From: Lachnospiraceae bacterium
Lineage (GTDB): Bacteria > Bacillota > Clostridia > Lachnospirales > Lachnospiraceae
Assembly: GCA_017544835.1 (NCBI GenBank)
Contig: JAFYDI010000110.1
Coordinates: 1 to 64,000 of the forward strand
Direction of reading: 5' to 3'
DNA: 64,000 bases
Within the stretch, counting starts at the first letter, position 1; every line of letters starts with the position of its first letter. The notes under the pieces were generated by a model. It was not told the DNA's origin and did not search any database. It worked only from the letters and a program-made list of their open reading frames with translations. Made by a program: the position numbers and the translations under genes. Positions 33,720 through 42,778 of this stretch are shown piece after piece.

Positions 33720-35510
33720 ATGAAAAAGAAAAAACACATAGGCTTCATTATATGCTTCATCCTGACGCTATTTGTAATGGTAGCCGTTTTGGAACTTAAC
33801 AAGAACAGAATTATAGGCTTTGCGATTACGCTTCTGGTAAGCGGATTCTACGTCTACGCATTCATAACCCGCCTTAAGCAAAAGAAAATGCTTCACAGAT
33901 TTTTCCTTTACCTCTTGTGGATAGCAAGCTTCGGTGCGGCATTCGCTATTTCTTATCCGAAGGTTAAGCCTGTTCCCGCAGTCGATTACAAGAACCCGGT
34001 AAAGACCGGTATTGTGCAGACGCAGAACGGAGCGGTTCAGGGAGTTGTGACTGAGGACGGCGCGGTAGAGATTTACGCAGGTATTCCTTATGCCAAGCCT
34101 CCTGTAGGAGAGCTTAGGTGGAAGGAGCCGCAGGATCCCGATAACTGGGAAGGCGTGCGCCCGGCCGATAAGTTCGCGCCTATGAGCATGCAGCCGGTGA
34201 ACTCGCCTATATACGATTCGCTTGCGCAGATAATCGGTTACCACGACTACAAGATATCGCTTAAGGATAACTATCTTCCGCCGGTGAGCGAGGATTCGCT
34301 TTATGTGAATATCTGGAAACCCGCCACTACCGAGACTAATCTTACTGTAGTGGTCTATGTACACGGCGGCTCTCTTCAGACAGGACAGCCCTGGTACGAT
34401 GATTACAGCGGTCAGGGACTGGCGCGCGAGGGCGTTATCGTAGTCAATATGGGCTACCGCCTCGGCGTATTCGGTTACTATGCCGACGAAGAACTTATAG
34501 CGGAGTCGGAGAACGATACCACAGGCAACTACGGACTCCTTGATCAGATAAAAGCCCTTAAATGGGTTAATGACAACATAGAAGCCTTCGGCGGCGACCC
34601 GACCAATATTACTCTTTCGGGTGAGTCGGCAGGCTCCGCATCGGTAAGCGCCATATGCGCATCACCCCTTGCGAAAGGCCTCTTTACAAGAGCCGTGATG
34701 GAAAGTTCCACAGTGGTTCCTGTAAGTCCCACTCACTCATTCAGACTTCTTGATGAAGCCTTAAAGAGCGGCAAGGAGCTTAAGGAACGTTACAGCTGCG
34801 ATACCATAGCTGATTTAAGAGCGGTAAGTGCCGAGAAACTGGTAGGAGAAGCCGATACGCAGCATCACATGACCGTTGACGGCTACGCTCTTGCGAAGAC
34901 ACCCTATGAGTATTACATGGACGGAGAGTTTAACGAGCAGCAGGTTATTCACGGGTACAATCGCCACGAAGCGGATGCATTCCTGATATTCTCGGCTGCC
35001 AACCTTAAGAATTACGAGGGAAGAGTGAGAGATTACTTCAAGGAGTATTCCGACGAGGTATTAAAGCTCTATCCCGCCACCACCAATGATGAGGCTAAGG
35101 CCAACTGGTCTGAGATATGGGGAGCCATTTTCTTTGACTACCCGCACTACTGTTATAATCGATTGTCGGTTATGAACGGTGTGCCTACTTACCAGTATTA
35201 TTTCACCAAGGAAAACGGGCGCCTCGGCGCATGGCACAGCGGTGAGGAAGTGTACTTGTACGGAAACATCCCCGTAGACTCCAAGCTGTATGATGACTAC
35301 GACAGAAAGCTTAGCGACTCAATGCTTCAGTACTTTGTAAACTTCGCCAAGACCGGCAATCCCAACGGAGAAGGCCTTCCCGAGTGGCAGCAGAATACGG
35401 CATCGGAAGATGTGATGGAATTCGGTGATAACTTCGGAATGATTAAAGAACGCGAGCACGAGCTCTTTGCGATACTGGATAAGATGCAAGGGTTTAGCAC
35501 CAAACATTAG
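33720..35510 (+). CDS. Type-B carboxylesterase with N-terminal membrane segments
   Basis: 596 residues. Three hydrophobic stretches in residues 5-85 anchor the protein, with the enzyme domain presumably outside. Carboxylesterase-B signatures are YAGIPYAKPPVGELRWK, EDSLYVNIWKP, the nucleophile motif GESAGSASVSAI and a catalytic His in GAWHSGEE. Such enzymes hydrolyse carboxyl esters. The membrane-tethered form is unusual, since most bacterial relatives are secreted or soluble. The leader AAGGTTAGATTAGATT before the ATG lacks a classical ribosome site. Confidence 0.85.
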   Translation: MKKKKHIGFIICFILTLFVMVAVLELNKNRIIGFAITLLVSGFYVYAFITRLKQKKMLHRFFLYLLWIASFGAAFAISYPKVKPVPAVDYKNPVKTGIVQTQNGAVQGVVTEDGAVEIYAGIPYAKPPVGELRWKEPQDPDNWEGVRPADKFAPMSMQPVNSPIYDSLAQIIGYHDYKISLKDNYLPPVSEDSLYVNIWKPATTETNLTVVVYVHGGSLQTGQPWYDDYSGQGLAREGVIVVNMGYRLGVFGYYADEELIAESENDTTGNYGLLDQIKALKWVNDNIEAFGGDPTNITLSGESAGSASVSAICASPLAKGLFTRAVMESSTVVPVSPTHSFRLLDEALKSGKELKERYSCDTIADLRAVSAEKLVGEADTQHHMTVDGYALAKTPYEYYMDGEFNEQQVIHGYNRHEADAFLIFSAANLKNYEGRVRDYFKEYSDEVLKLYPATTNDEAKANWSEIWGAIFFDYPHYCYNRLSVMNGVPTYQYYFTKENGRLGAWHSGEEVYLYGNIPVDSKLYDDYDRKLSDSMLQYFVNFAKTGNPNGEGLPEWQQNTASEDVMEFGDNFGMIKEREHELFAILDKMQGFSTKH

Positions 35511-35511
35511 C

Positions 35512-35549
35512 AAAAGAAAAAAGCCGGGCGGCCATCAACCGCTCGGCTT
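35512..35549 (-). terminator. Terminator of the YitT gene
   Basis: AAGCCGAGCGG pairs with CCGCCCGGCTT on the minus strand, followed by TTTTCTTTTG. Lies between convergent genes. Confidence 0.75.
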
Positions 35550-35557
35550 ATAAATTG

Positions 35558-36418
35558 CTATGAATTGGGTCTGTGATAGAAGTTACCGAGGAAGTCTTCG
35601 GTACGGATAGCATTGACGAAAGCCGTTCCGCCGGCTTCATCGACGATTTCCATAACCTTCTTGACCTCGTCACTTGATACTACCGAGTAGATTAAATATC
35701 TTTCCTCGCCGGTGTAACCGCCCTGAGCCTTGATAATTGTGGTGCCGTGGTGAGCGACCTCGTAAATCTTCTGTGATATCTCCTGAGGCTTGTCGGTTAC
35801 GATTAACATCGTCTGCTTCTGGTAACGCTTGTAGAGTACGTGTATTACCTCGGTTGAAGCGTACTGGAAGAGAATTGAGTAAAGCGCCTTGTCCCAGCCG
35901 AAGATTAAACCTGCGGTAATAAGGATAATCGTGTTGATGAGAAGTATGATGTTAAAGGTATCGGAACCTTTTTTCTGCGACATGAATATCGATATGAAAT
36001 CGGTTCCGCCGGTGGTGCAGTCTACGTTAAGGCACATGGCAATTGCAAGACCGTTTATAAGACCGCCGAAGATGGCTATCAAAAGGGGGTCGTAAGTAAT
36101 TACCACCGTAGGTATTAAGTCGGTGAAGATACCGGTAAGCAGGATAACTCCGAGGGAGTGTAACGTAAACTTCTTGCCGATAAATCTGAAACCGATGTAT
36201 ACGGGTATTGCGTTAAGGATAATGTTGACGGGAGTATAGGGCACATATATGCCGAGATACTTGTCAAAGACGCCCTGAAGAAGGACCGTAAGACCCATGG
36301 CGCCGCCGGGAATAAGGCCGCCGGTACGTACAAAGGTCTGAGTGTCAACCGCAAGAATTAAAGATGCGGCAATCATGACAATGATTCTTTTGACTTCTTT
36401 GCTTGCTTTTTCTTTCAT
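35558..36418 (-). CDS. YitT family membrane protein (DUF161/DUF2179)
   Basis: 286 residues. Five to six membrane helices, starting with IIVMIAASLILAVDTQTFV and the conserved GGLIPGGAMGLTVLLQG and LNVDCTTGGTDFI. A C-terminal soluble DUF2179 domain follows (QGGYTGEERYLIYSVVSSDEV). The family is widespread in Firmicutes; transport function is suspected but unproven. Upstream sequence AGATTAGATTAGGTTAAATT resembles the leader of the carboxylesterase gene rather than a standard ribosome site. Confidence 0.88.
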   Translation of the reverse strand: MKEKASKEVKRIIVMIAASLILAVDTQTFVRTGGLIPGGAMGLTVLLQGVFDKYLGIYVPYTPVNIILNAIPVYIGFRFIGKKFTLHSLGVILLTGIFTDLIPTVVITYDPLLIAIFGGLINGLAIAMCLNVDCTTGGTDFISIFMSQKKGSDTFNIILLINTIILITAGLIFGWDKALYSILFQYASTEVIHVLYKRYQKQTMLIVTDKPQEISQKIYEVAHHGTTIIKAQGGYTGEERYLIYSVVSSDEVKKVMEIVDEAGGTAFVNAIRTEDFLGNFYHRPNS

Positions 36419-36599
36419 ATGAATTTAACCTAATCTAATCTCTCTCTATGGCTTAAGCCGAAATGTATTCTATCAGAAACCGTGGGAAATTTCCATACAA
36501 ATTTAAGGGGCCTAAGTTCCCTTGCGACAAGGACTTCAATCCTATATACTATACTTCGAGAATACAACCAAAAGGATAACCGATTATTTAACATAAATT

Positions 36600-38078
36600 A
36601 TGAAAAAACTTACAGATAAGACCGTTTCAATTCGCATAATTACATATATTCTGCTTGCCGCCCTTTTAATAAGTCTGGTGCTTATGTTAAGGCTCGGACT
36701 ATATACCAATCCATGGGGCGACGATTATGAGTATGCCAAGTATACAAGGAGCTTCCAGGAGGCTTACGGACGAGGCATATATAATGCTTTAAGAGGCGCA
36801 TACTACCAGGCTATGCAGTCCTGGTACTGCTGGCAGGGCACGTATTCGTCCATATTCCTGATGGCTTTTGCACCGCTGGGATTCGGAGAACAGTACTATT
36901 TCATCGGCCCGTTCATGCTTATAATCGGGCTGACATGCTCGACGATTGTTCTTGCTAAGACCGTAAGCGGCAGGATATTCGGCTTCGATAAGGATTCTTC
37001 CACATGCTTTTCGCTCGCCATGGCCATTTTGACCGTGTGGCGCTTATATGCCCCCAATGAAGGCTTTTACTGGTACAACGGCGGCCTTCATTATGTGGGA
37101 ATGCATTCGTTTATGATGCTGTTCGTGGCAACAGCAATATGCATTATGAGTAATCGCAAGACAGTAACTATTGTGCTTAGTATCATTGCGGCGACGCTTC
37201 TTGCTATTGTCTGCAGCGGTGCCAATTACGTGACAGCGCTTCAAGGATTGCTTGTGCTGCTTCTTGTAATCATCATTGCCGCAGTAAAGTATCAAAAGAA
37301 AGCGTTCCTATACACCCCCGTTCTCGTGATGTATATCGTGGCGCTCAGAATGAGTATCATCGCGCAGGGAAACGTGGCGAGAGCATCGAAGTTTATAGGG
37401 CAGTCGATGTCACCGGTTCAGGCAATTCTTCATTCTTTTCCAGAGGCTGCCAAGCACGTGTGGGAGTTTACGGGTGTGTTCACCATAGTATTTATGATTG
37501 CAATCGCGCCGGTAATCTGGAAGGGACTTAAGGGTGCTTCGTGTAAGTTCAGACTTCCCGGAGTGTTTGTTATTCTCGGATTTTGCTTCTACGCGACGAG
37601 TTATACTGCGAGCCTTTACGCAATGGGCAGGGCAGATATTGCCAGAATGTTAAACGCAGCTCAGCTTACCCTTCAGTTTGTGCTGATTATCTCAGAGATT
37701 TATTTTATCGGATGGTTAAGGGGAAAGCTGTCGAAGGTCGTAACGGATATAGGTTATTGGTGGGTTTATGCGGCATGTGTTATTGTGCTTGTGGTTTCTT
37801 TTGCCGCAAGTAAGGAAGAAAGATTCAGATATGTGCCCTACGGAGCGTATTATTACGTGCATACCGGTGAGGCGGCGGCTTACCATGACGGTTATTTAAG
37901 ACGCGTAGAGTCGATTAAAGAACAAGGCCCGGATGTACGCGTGGTACCGAATATATTCAGGCCTGCGTACCTGTTTACGGGTGAATTGTCTGAAGATCCG
38001 ATGGAGCAGGACAATCGCCTTATGACAGAATGGTATGGCAAGAACAGCATTGTTATTGTCGATGAAAAGGTGGATTAA
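36600..38078 (+). CDS. Polytopic membrane protein, DUF6056/glycosyltransferase-like
   Basis: 492 residues with about ten to eleven membrane helices. The first extracytoplasmic loop has GDDYEYAKYTRSF, an acidic pair like that of GT-C-type membrane glycosyltransferases and of DUF6056 proteins. A WQGTYSS segment follows, and a soluble tail ends the protein. It may add or flip sugars on a surface polymer, but no donor or acceptor can be named. Single gene with poor ribosome site (AACATAAATT). Confidence 0.6.
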   Translation: MKKLTDKTVSIRIITYILLAALLISLVLMLRLGLYTNPWGDDYEYAKYTRSFQEAYGRGIYNALRGAYYQAMQSWYCWQGTYSSIFLMAFAPLGFGEQYYFIGPFMLIIGLTCSTIVLAKTVSGRIFGFDKDSSTCFSLAMAILTVWRLYAPNEGFYWYNGGLHYVGMHSFMMLFVATAICIMSNRKTVTIVLSIIAATLLAIVCSGANYVTALQGLLVLLLVIIIAAVKYQKKAFLYTPVLVMYIVALRMSIIAQGNVARASKFIGQSMSPVQAILHSFPEAAKHVWEFTGVFTIVFMIAIAPVIWKGLKGASCKFRLPGVFVILGFCFYATSYTASLYAMGRADIARMLNAAQLTLQFVLIISEIYFIGWLRGKLSKVVTDIGYWWVYAACVIVLVVSFAASKEERFRYVPYGAYYYVHTGEAAAYHDGYLRRVESIKEQGPDVRVVPNIFRPAYLFTGELSEDPMEQDNRLMTEWYGKNSIVIVDEKVD

Positions 38079-38080
38079 GG

Positions 38081-38120
38081 ATTAAGTAAAGCAGTCCGGT
38101 CGAATACTCCTTTACTTAAT
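38081..38120. terminator. Hairpin between convergent genes
   Basis: ATTAAGTAAAG (38081-38091) and CTTTACTTAAT (38110-38120) form a perfect 11-bp stem overlapping the minus-strand stop codon. T-runs are poor, so terminator function is likely but not certain. Confidence 0.45.
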
Positions 38121-39092
38121 GTTGTTTAGAATTTTGATATGAGCTTTGATGAGGTCGTAATACTCTCGCGCCTGACCCTTGGAGTACTTACCGAGGAGTG
38201 CGGAGCGAAGAGAATTAAGATTGGGCTTAGCCTTCCAGGATTTAACGAGGAACTCGGGCAGGCCCTTGGGCATATCGGTATGGTTCTGTTTGAATACTAT
38301 ACCGGTATAGAGCTTCTGCTTCTCATCACGGCTCAATTTTTTATGCTTTGAAATAAAAGATTTGTAAGAAGATTTGGTCTTAAATTCGGTGTAGAAAGTC
38401 TTACCGCTTGCTTCACCGAAGGTTTTCTTTAATGCATCGTGAAGGTCGACAAGGTTGTCAAGACCGATGCAGTAAAGGATTTCCTGTGCCTCTTCAAGCG
38501 AGGCGGTCTGTGTGGTGTCTTCGGACGGGGTATCTTCAGCGGGAGCTTCCGTAACGGTAGCAGCCAAAGAAGGTGCCGTCTCTTCAGTAACAGTGACAGC
38601 AACGGTGGGACCGGTGGCGGGGGCTGCTACGGGAGCGGGAGCTGCTTCGGGTGTGATTACCTCGGGAGCGGCTGCCTTGGCCTCGGGAGAAACGGTTTCT
38701 TCCTCGTCAAGAGGCTCTTCGTAAGTATCAACCGACGAACATGCATTGCCCTTGATGCGCTTAACGCTCACTCCGCGCTTTCTCCAGAATCTGACCACGG
38801 CATCGTAGCCTGTGTCATTGGAGACGATTATGAACTCGCCATCTCCGATATCATGCACTCTGTAGCCAAGATCCGTACAGAGCTGAAAGTCCAAAGCGTT
38901 GTTGCCGTAATTGCACTCTATGAAGGTTACTTCCTTGTCCGACTGCTTCAAAAGAATGAGATTGCGGTAATTCATGTGGGGACTTTTCATGGTATAATAA
39001 ACGAGGATGGTGTCATCGGCGGAAGCTTTATCAAGAAGCGCTATCCAGTTATCACCAACGTTTTCGCTGTCGATAAAATATGTTTTGCTCAT
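38112..39092 (-). CDS. NYN/PIN-like domain ribonuclease-type protein
   Basis: 326 residues from ATG 39092. N-terminal domain (1-115) resembles NYN/PIN nucleases with acidic residues in YFIDSENVG, NALDFQL and IVSNDTGYD. An Ala/Pro/Thr/Glu-rich linker spans about 125-210. A C-terminal helical domain of about 115 residues is Lys-rich (YKSFISKHKKLSRDEKQK), suitable for RNA binding. Predicted metal-dependent RNase. A TTG start 54 bp upstream is an alternative. Divergent from the LytTR gene with a very short shared promoter region. Confidence 0.68.
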   Translation of the reverse strand: MSKTYFIDSENVGDNWIALLDKASADDTILVYYTMKSPHMNYRNLILLKQSDKEVTFIECNYGNNALDFQLCTDLGYRVHDIGDGEFIIVSNDTGYDAVVRFWRKRGVSVKRIKGNACSSVDTYEEPLDEEETVSPEAKAAAPEVITPEAAPAPVAAPATGPTVAVTVTEETAPSLAATVTEAPAEDTPSEDTTQTASLEEAQEILYCIGLDNLVDLHDALKKTFGEASGKTFYTEFKTKSSYKSFISKHKKLSRDEKQKLYTGIVFKQNHTDMPKGLPEFLVKSWKAKPNLNSLRSALLGKYSKGQAREYYDLIKAHIKILNNIK

Positions 39093-39161
39093 ACTGTTTT
39101 TCGACCGGACAATGGATATTGTGGCATGAAATCGTGAATTAATCAAGGGGAAGAATTCACT

Positions 39162-39611
39162 GTGAAAATAGACATTAAGAGAATTGATACGGGCGAAGAC
39201 GAGGTAATCCTTCGGTACAAGGAGCTTACGCCTAAGGTTAAGAGAATACTTGATGCCCTAAACGGCGAGAACAACAGGTTGCTCGCTCGCAAGGACGATA
39301 AGCAGGTGGTGGTGGATACCGGGGATATTCTTTATATAGAATCGGTGGATGATAAGACCTTTGCTTATACCGAGGGGGATGTGGTGAGAGTGGACAACAC
39401 TCTTCAGGGTATTACGGAAGAGCTTGACGATATTAAGTTTTTCCGCTGCAGCAAGTCGATGATTATAAACGTCGATAAGGTGCGGGTGCTTAAGAGTTTA
39501 TCGTCCAATCGTATAGACGCTACGCTTGAAAACGGCGAGCACATATTGATTTCAAGGACCTATGCGTCAGATTTCAGAAAGCTTTTGAAAGGAGGTGCGC
39601 CGCGTGAGTAA
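39162..39611 (+). CDS. LytTR-domain DNA-binding regulator
   Basis: 149 residues beginning at a GTG behind AAGGGGAAG. The LytTR domain covers residues about 45-145 (DTGDILYIESVDDKTFAY, FFRCSKSMIINVDKVRVL, ILISRTYASDFRKLL). No receiver domain is present. Stand-alone LytTR proteins paired with a small membrane protein form LytTR regulatory systems, in which the membrane protein restrains the regulator. Its stop overlaps the DUF3021 gene, and an ABC exporter follows, a frequent target of this arrangement. Confidence 0.88.
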   Translation: MKIDIKRIDTGEDEVILRYKELTPKVKRILDALNGENNRLLARKDDKQVVVDTGDILYIESVDDKTFAYTEGDVVRVDNTLQGITEELDDIKFFRCSKSMIINVDKVRVLKSLSSNRIDATLENGEHILISRTYASDFRKLLKGGAPRE

Positions 39612-40086
39612 TAAGAACAATAAACTGACAATTTGGGAGCGATATCTCACCAAGGAGATAGGCATAGAGTTTAAGGCGTGCCTGTATTTCTTTGCGATGC
39701 TTTTCTTTTACTGCGTGTACCGTATGTTCCAAGGGGTCTTTAATGCGAGCATGCTTCATATGGCGGAGATGATTCTTTCTTGCTACATTATCGGCTATAT
39801 GCAGGTGTACTGCTTTAAAAACTTCGATGAGGCGGACAACCTGCGGACGAGCGAGTGGATGGGGATTATTGCCTGCACTTGCTTCTACACGCTGCTTTCG
39901 TACTTTCTTAAGTGGTTCGACCAGAACTGGTGGTGGACGCTTGGGTTCATGGCTTACGTGGTTGTGATGTATGTGTGCGTGTATTTCATATATAAGTCGA
40001 AGCGTCGCATCGATGACAAGCAGCTCAATGAGGACTTAAGATTGTTCCAGTCGGGGCATGGAGAAGTGCGTGATGGAGACGAATAA
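39604..40086 (+). CDS. DUF3021-type membrane protein, likely LytTR partner
   Basis: 160 residues. Starts at GTG 39604 behind AAAGGAGG and overlaps the LytTR gene by 8 bp. Four membrane helices (ACLYFFAMLFFYCVYRMF, MILSCYIIGYMQVYCF, GIIACTCFYTLLSYF, TLGFMAYVVVMYVCVYFIY), then a charged tail. DUF3021 proteins typically lie beside LytTR regulators and are thought to inhibit them at the membrane. A GTG at 39595 is an alternative start inside the ribosome site. Confidence 0.78.
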   Translation: MSNKNNKLTIWERYLTKEIGIEFKACLYFFAMLFFYCVYRMFQGVFNASMLHMAEMILSCYIIGYMQVYCFKNFDEADNLRTSEWMGIIACTCFYTLLSYFLKWFDQNWWWTLGFMAYVVVMYVCVYFIYKSKRRIDDKQLNEDLRLFQSGHGEVRDGDE

Positions 40087-40095
40087 GTGCAACTT

Positions 40096-40127
40096 ACGGG
40101 GGCAGATATTGTCCCCGTTTTCTTTTT
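40096..40127 (+). terminator. Terminator after the LytTR-DUF3021 pair
   Basis: ACGGGG (40096-40101) with CCCCGT (40113-40118), followed by TTTCTTTTT. Confidence 0.75.
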
Positions 40128-40161
40128 CTGTTACATGTAAAGTAACGAAAGGAGAATACAA

Positions 40162-41001
40162 ATGGCAGACGTAATTAAGATAGAAAATCTTACAAAGTCC
40201 TACGGCAAGAAGCGTGGCGTCTCAGATATTTCGCTGACGGTGGGAGGAGGCGAGATTTTCGGCTTCATCGGTCCCAACGGTGCCGGCAAGTCTACGACCA
40301 TTCGCTCGATGCTTGGGTTTCTAAATTTTGAAAAGGGCTCCATCACGATACTTGGCAAGGACAGCGTTAAGGAGCACGTGGGCGTGCTTAAGGAAGTGGG
40401 CTATATGCCTTCGGAAGCGCTGTTCTACCCGACCATGAAGGTATCAGAGGTGATTAAGTTCGCAGCGGATGCGCGCGAGCTTGACTGTCGCGAGGAGGCC
40501 GAGATGCTCTGCGAGCGCTTACAGCTTGATACGGGCAAAAGAATAAAGGAACTCTCCCTCGGCAATCGTAAAAAGGTCAGCATTGTGTGCGCCATGCAGC
40601 ATAAGCCGAAGCTCTTCGTGTTCGACGAGCCTTCGTCGGGACTTGATCCTTTGATGCAGAGCACTTTCTTTGAGTTGATTAAAGAGTATGTGAAGAAGGG
40701 AGCGACGTGTTTTCTTTCGACACATGTGCTGTCAGAGGTGAGCAGGTATTGCGACAGGGCGGCGATTATGAGAGAGGGCAAGCTTATTAAGGTTGACCTT
40801 GTGGATAACTTAACCGAAAGTACGGTCAAGAGTGTAAAAGTCACAGCGGACGGCGTGCACGAGGAGTACATGTACAACGGCGACATCAATGAACTTGTGA
40901 AGAAATTATCGGAGCGCAAGCTCGAGAATCTTTATATCGAGGAGCCTTCCTTGGAAGATATGTTTATGCATTTCTATGAGGGAAAGGAGGAAGTGCGATG
41001 A
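40162..41001 (+). CDS. ABC transporter ATP-binding protein
   Basis: 279 residues. Walker A GPNGAGKST, Q-loop region GYMPSEALFYP, signature LSLGNRKKV (a variant of LSGGQ), Walker B FVFDEPSSGLD and the switch His in STHVLSE. Resembles the ATPases of bacitracin/antibiotic-type exporters. Its stop overlaps the permease start (ATGA), and the pair is probably regulated by the LytTR system upstream. Cargo unknown. Confidence 0.9.
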   Translation: MADVIKIENLTKSYGKKRGVSDISLTVGGGEIFGFIGPNGAGKSTTIRSMLGFLNFEKGSITILGKDSVKEHVGVLKEVGYMPSEALFYPTMKVSEVIKFAADARELDCREEAEMLCERLQLDTGKRIKELSLGNRKKVSIVCAMQHKPKLFVFDEPSSGLDPLMQSTFFELIKEYVKKGATCFLSTHVLSEVSRYCDRAAIMREGKLIKVDLVDNLTESTVKSVKVTADGVHEEYMYNGDINELVKKLSERKLENLYIEEPSLEDMFMHFYEGKEEVR

Positions 41002-41789
41002 TTACTGTATGCAGACACGAATTGAAGCTTGGATTTAAAGCGCTTCTCATATGGAGCCTGTCGGTTGGAATCATGGGTCTTCTGTGCATCCTCATGTACA
41101 CGAGCATGGAAGGTGAGATGGCGGATATGGCGGAGAGCTTCTCAAAGCTCGGCGCATTCTCGGATGCTTTCGGCATGAGTACTCTCAGCATAGCTACCCT
41201 CGGCGGATTTTTCGCAACCGAAGTCGGCACGGTTCACGGGCTTGGCAGCGCTATGTTTGCCGCCATCACGGCAGCAGTCATACTGTCCAAAGAAGAAGAC
41301 GGCCACACCGGCGAGTTCCTCTACTCGTTGCCCATATCCAGAGGCAGTGCCGTAACCGGCAAGGCACTCTCGGTACTCATTAACCTCGTGGCCTTCACAG
41401 TTATCTGCGGAGTATTCTACGTAATAGGCTTCGTGGCACTGGGCGAGGATGTCCTGTGGAAGGAAATGTTGTTGTTCCTTGTGAGAATGCTTCTTATGAA
41501 CATAGAGATAGCTTCCGTGACATTGGTAATTTCAGCGGCTTCCACAAAGAATCGACTGGGAGCAGGGCTGGGACTGGCACTGATATTCTATGCTTACGAT
41601 TTAATCGGAAGAGTGGTGCCTGATTTAAAAGATTATTTGTTCATAGGTCCGTTTTCTTTGGCAAACGCCTCAGAAATCTTCTCGGGCCAGAAAGCTCCTG
41701 TGGAAGCACTTATAGTTGCGGCAATAGTGATAGTTGTGGCGGTTACCGCGACATACAGGGTATATCTTAAGAAGGATTTGGCAAGCTAA
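40998..41789 (+). CDS. ABC-2 type exporter permease
   Basis: 263 residues with about six membrane helices (LIWSLSVGIMGLLCILMYT, VLINLVAFTVICGVFYVIGF, ALIVAAIVIVVAVTATYRVYL). The middle contains KEEDGHTGEFLYSLPISRG, a segment typical of ABC-2 permeases. ATG overlaps the ATPase stop. Together with the ATPase it forms an exporter or resistance transporter. Ribosome site GGAAAGGAGG lies inside the ATPase gene. Confidence 0.88.
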   Translation: MITVCRHELKLGFKALLIWSLSVGIMGLLCILMYTSMEGEMADMAESFSKLGAFSDAFGMSTLSIATLGGFFATEVGTVHGLGSAMFAAITAAVILSKEEDGHTGEFLYSLPISRGSAVTGKALSVLINLVAFTVICGVFYVIGFVALGEDVLWKEMLLFLVRMLLMNIEIASVTLVISAASTKNRLGAGLGLALIFYAYDLIGRVVPDLKDYLFIGPFSLANASEIFSGQKAPVEALIVAAIVIVVAVTATYRVYLKKDLAS

Positions 41790-41805
41790 AATACAATAAA
41801 TATAG

Positions 41806-41836
41806 AACCCCGGTACATAATGTATCGGGGTTTTTC
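41806..41836 (+). terminator. Terminator 1 of the ABC exporter unit
   Basis: AACCCCGGTACA pairs with TGTATCGGGGTT with one wobble, followed by TTTT. Confidence 0.85.
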
Positions 41837-41856
41837 TTTGGCCGCGGGCAGTGAAA

Positions 41857-41885
41857 GGCCCCAGCCAAATACAGCCGGGGCTTTT
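41857..41885 (+). terminator. Terminator 2 (tandem)
   Basis: A second GC-rich stem-loop (GGCCCC...GGGGC) with CTTTTC, 20 bp after the first. The gap from here to the peroxidase gene contains only the promoter below. Confidence 0.55.
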
Positions 41886-42026
41886 CAAAAGAGGTATATA
41901 TATGTATTGGGTAAAGTCTTACTTAATTTCTTTGTCAGGTTGATTGTGAATAATATATTAATACAACACAATTAACATCAAATTAGTAGCAAAAGAAAAA
42001 TAAATTGCTAAAAATTAAATTGGGTA

Positions 42027-42055
42027 TTGACAAATGCAATTTGATTGTGTACAAT
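42027..42055 (+). promoter_or_regulatory. Glutathione peroxidase promoter with OhrR-type operator
   Basis: TTGACA (42027-42032), 17-bp spacer, TACAAT (42050-42055), a near-consensus sigma-A promoter. Within the spacer, CAATTTGATTG (42037-42047) is an 11-bp palindrome similar to known OhrR sites. Upstream there is also ATTGTG...CACAAT at about 41943-41972. Confidence 0.7.
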
Positions 42056-42124
42056 GCAGTTACAAACAGATAACAACGTACCGACAGGTGCAGGCAATAG
42101 TATTTAGAAAACGGAGGAAACAAC

Positions 42125-42667
42125 ATGAGCTTTTACGATCTTAAGGCTACTTTACAGAATGGTGAAGAGGTATCAATGGGTAATTACAAGGGCAAGGTGC
42201 TTCTTGTTGTCAATACTGCTACAGGCTGCGGCTTCACACCTCAGTACAAGGAGCTTGAAGCGATTTATGAGCAGTACAAGGACAAGGGCTTTGAAATCTT
42301 AGATTTCCCCTGCAACCAGTTTGCGGGACAGACTCCCGGTAACGATGAGGAGATTCATGAGTTCTGTACTCTTAAGTACAATGTTTCTTTCCCTCAGTTT
42401 AAGAAATCCGACGTTAACGGTGATAATGCCAACGAGGTATTTAAGTGGTTGAGAGCCAATTCTACCTTCAAAGGATTCGGCAAAAGCCCCATGGCATTGT
42501 TATTAAAACCCATAGTTAAGAAAATGGACCCCGATTATAAGAACAACAGTAACATCAAGTGGAACTTCACAAAATTCCTTATAAATGCGGACGGAGAGCT
42601 CATTCAGAGATTCGAGCCCATGGAAAATGTTGAAGAAATTGGTAAAAAAATCGGAGAATTATTATAA
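42125..42667 (+). CDS. Glutathione peroxidase family thiol peroxidase
   Basis: 180 residues. Peroxidatic Cys in ATGCGFTPQY (Cys 35), partner Gln in CNQFAGQTPG and Trp/Asn in KWNFTKFL. Like most bacterial members it carries Cys rather than selenocysteine and probably uses thioredoxin to reduce peroxides. Start follows CGGAGGAAACAAC. It is followed by an OhrR-like repressor, and its promoter has an OhrR-like palindrome, so the pair looks like a peroxide-inducible defence unit. Confidence 0.92.
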   Translation: MSFYDLKATLQNGEEVSMGNYKGKVLLVVNTATGCGFTPQYKELEAIYEQYKDKGFEILDFPCNQFAGQTPGNDEEIHEFCTLKYNVSFPQFKKSDVNGDNANEVFKWLRANSTFKGFGKSPMALLLKPIVKKMDPDYKNNSNIKWNFTKFLINADGELIQRFEPMENVEEIGKKIGELL

Positions 42668-42716
42668 TAATTTACCACAAGGCTTACATTTATAGTATTA
42701 CTGTGATATACTCTAG

Positions 42717-42752
42717 TAGGCGGATAGTTTGCGAGGGCGAACCATCTGCCTA
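42717..42752 (+). other. Leader hairpin before the MarR gene
   Basis: TAGGCGGAT (42717-42725) pairs with ATCTGCCTA (42744-42752) with an inner GTT/AAC stem. No T-run. It could be a weak attenuator or message stabiliser between the peroxidase and repressor genes. Confidence 0.45.
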
Positions 42753-42778
42753 ATAGAATTTATTCTGGGTGAGGCAGT

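Noticed and set aside
42717..42752. Intrinsic terminator between the peroxidase and MarR genes
   Set aside because: Good stem but no T-run, so recorded only as a leader hairpin.
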